Part shown: positions 62,563 through 64,000 of the stretch, one piece after another
Numbering within the stretch: position 1 is the stretch's first letter
Layout: the number at the start of each line of letters is the position of its first letter
Assembly: GCA_026260175.1 (NCBI GenBank)
Contig: JAKCWW010000040.1
Span: 26,239-90,238 of the forward strand
Direction: 5' to 3'
Source: Reticulitermes lucifugus
Lineage: Eukaryota > Arthropoda > Insecta > Blattodea > Rhinotermitidae
DNA: 64,000 bases
Made by a program: the position numbers and the translations under genes
Notes under the pieces: generated by a model
What the model was told of the DNA's origin: nothing
Database searches by the model: none
What the model saw: the letters and a program-made list of their open reading frames with translations, nothing else

Positions 62563-62667
62563 GCGATGTTGATAAGATATGCACTCTTCTGGGATATTAC
62601 GCGGCGTCGTGTGGTAATTGTTTACCGACGTTTCGGGACAACGTATCGGTCCCATCTTCACGGGTCA
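62563..62667 (-). ncRNA. Hammerhead-like motif in a Penelope-type tail (C3 changed to G)
   Basis: About 105 bases align with 11290-11396 at roughly 80%. Minus strand: core GTGAAGA (complement of 62655-62661), extra U (62654), stem II GGGAC/GUCCC (62649-62653 with 62635-62639), GAA, ACGU and C17 at 62627. C3 to G removes the C3-G8 pair, so no activity is expected. Confidence 0.5.
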
Positions 62668-63820
62668 AGTTGTGTTACAGAAAACTCCCTGTGGGGCTTT
62701 AGTCTCACATTCTACCTGCAGTAAGAACAGTCTGTTCGGTGAAGACGGCTGCCAGCAATTTCACCTTTAAGCCTTTTCAATTCCAGTCCTCCGTCAGTAA
62801 AAAAGTTTGTCTTAGGTGTAATATTTTTCGCTGTTGTGGACAGGGAGGATTTTCTTTTATATACTGAGAAACAACAGTATTATTGTTATTATTATTACGT
62901 GTCTCCCAGCTGCCGAGATAATAAAGCCGCTCTACGTGCCTGCCACGTTATTTTCATTAAGAATGATTATGATGTAGTAATCCCTCGCTATCCCCAGCCT
63001 GCCAAGATATAATATACAGTTGTGGTTAGGGATTGGTTTCCAACACTCTGGATGTATGTTATTGCTTCGTGCTTATTATAGGTACTTTATTTCTCATTTA
63101 TCCTTCTTTTTATGGCCGTAAAACTCATGAAAAGTCGTCATTTCTTTATGTACGACAAGTGGCGTAAAAACGCTGTGTCGAAACACTTCTAGATCCTTTA
63201 GAAACTCTCTAGCACCAGACACTGTTATCTTTTGTAGGATCCTTGTGGAGTGTATTCCTTGTCACCACTGCACAGCGGGTCCAGGGTCTGGATATAAAAG
63301 AAACCCCGCCACACACGGGCAGTACCCGAGAATATATTGATGGTTCGTTGAAAGATGGCAGGCATTCTTCCAGGTTGTGGGTTGTATAATGGTCGGAAAA
63401 CCTCACGCACTAAGAAACTAGCATAATATAAAATGTCAAAAACAACTCGAACTTGGTAAGGTTAAAATATTTGAGTACATCAGAGACGACAAAATTCCAC
63501 TGAACACAATGTCAAGAACAGATTAAATGAATCAGATGCCTTTTAGACCTGCCATTCAATTCACGATATTCCAGATCCTTCTCTCCTGTCAGTAGCGATA
63601 ACAGGACTGTGTGCTCTGCAGAAGGCGATATGACTATCTTGATAATATTCGTGTTTTTAGAATCACTTAAAAGAAAATGATAGATAATTCTAAATAATTC
63701 CATGAAATTAATGATCATCCATACTCTGAATTACTGAACACTAAGAATAAATCGTCCCACAAAGTAAACATACACTAAAATTGCACTCTGAATGAATGAA
63801 CAATCAGTATTAAGGATATA
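62668..63820. other. Unique DNA
   Basis: A short (TTA)n run lies near 62877-62898. TATAAAAGAAA at 63293 is a TATA-like string without a supported gene. Confidence 0.5.
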
Positions 63821-64000
63821 CAGTGTGTCCACAAAGTCCCTTCGGGGTTTTGAAAAATTGTGGCGCGCAAACAAATTGAGCTAGCCATATGCGGTTTGCG
63901 GCAGATTACAATGAAACTCTGGAAGATTTTTTTCCGCCAACAAGATGGTGCTCCACCTCATTGGGGTATGCAGGTATGCGCGTACCTAGACAGGACATTT
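63821..64000 (+). mobile_element. Tc1/mariner-like DNA transposon, left end, cut by window
   Basis: CAGTGTGTCCACAAAGTCCC at 63821 has the form of a Tc1/mariner-type terminal repeat and follows TATA, consistent with a TA target. From 63911 one plus-strand frame runs to the window end and contains FRQQDGAPPHW, matching the conserved block around the second catalytic aspartate of a DDE transposase. Only about 120 bases separate the terminal repeat from this block, far too few for the N-terminal DNA-binding half, so the copy is internally deleted. The right end lies outside the window. Confidence 0.8.

Noticed and set aside
63292-63302. TATAAAAGAAA as a promoter
   Set aside because: No gene or initiator follows; such strings are expected by chance in AT-rich DNA.

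Overview
The window is AT-rich, gene-poor eukaryotic DNA, most likely from an arthropod with a large, repeat-rich genome. The mix of repeats (three tRNA-derived SINE families, decayed non-LTR retrotransposons, Penelope-type ends, a Tc1/mariner-like transposase piece) suggests an insect, and a cockroach or other blattodean is my best guess. That taxon call is an inference from remembered repeat styles, not a database match. I find no host protein-coding gene, rRNA, functional tRNA or CRISPR array. Almost every open frame is short, lacks a recognisable domain, or lies in a repeat; several come from reading SINEs as protein. The window is probably intergenic or one large intron.

Layout. 1-10 kb: mostly unique sequence, a Penelope-type inverted pair (3211-3438), a SINE-A (7281-7559) and a stretch rich in CACAT/CATGA words (7160-8990). 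10-20 kb: a LINE C-terminal relic (10365-10725), a second inverted ribozyme-type pair (11286-11456), a 145-bp degenerate tandem repeat, a 70-bp tandem pair, a jockey-like LINE tail with a SINE-B nested in its 3' UTR, a 202-bp-offset duplication and a clean SINE-B (18958-19218). 20-35 kb: mainly SINE-C copies plus SINE-A and SINE-B. 34-44 kb: LINE 3' ends, two copies of a family with a GCGAACGCGCCT end, two single ribozyme-type tails (39767, 41870) and a third inverted pair (43488-43708). 44-64 kb: a LINE reverse transcriptase relic (48485-49500), a LINE fragment with a 15-bp target duplication (54397-54889), a SINE-A, a 26-bp-arm hairpin (58079-58149), another GCGAACGCGCCT copy, a SINE-C, another ribozyme-type tail (62563-62667), and the start of a Tc1/mariner-like element cut by the window edge.

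The most interesting signal is a recurrent motif at six loci (nine if weak relics count): CTGANGA, an extra T, a short hairpin, then GAAAC and a tiny self-complementary ACNNGT or ACGT. This is the layout of a type I hammerhead ribozyme with a minimal stem III, as described for Penelope-like retroelements. Three loci carry it as head-to-head inverted pairs. Most copies have one damaged core base, but the damage differs from copy to copy, which points to a once-functional ancestor.
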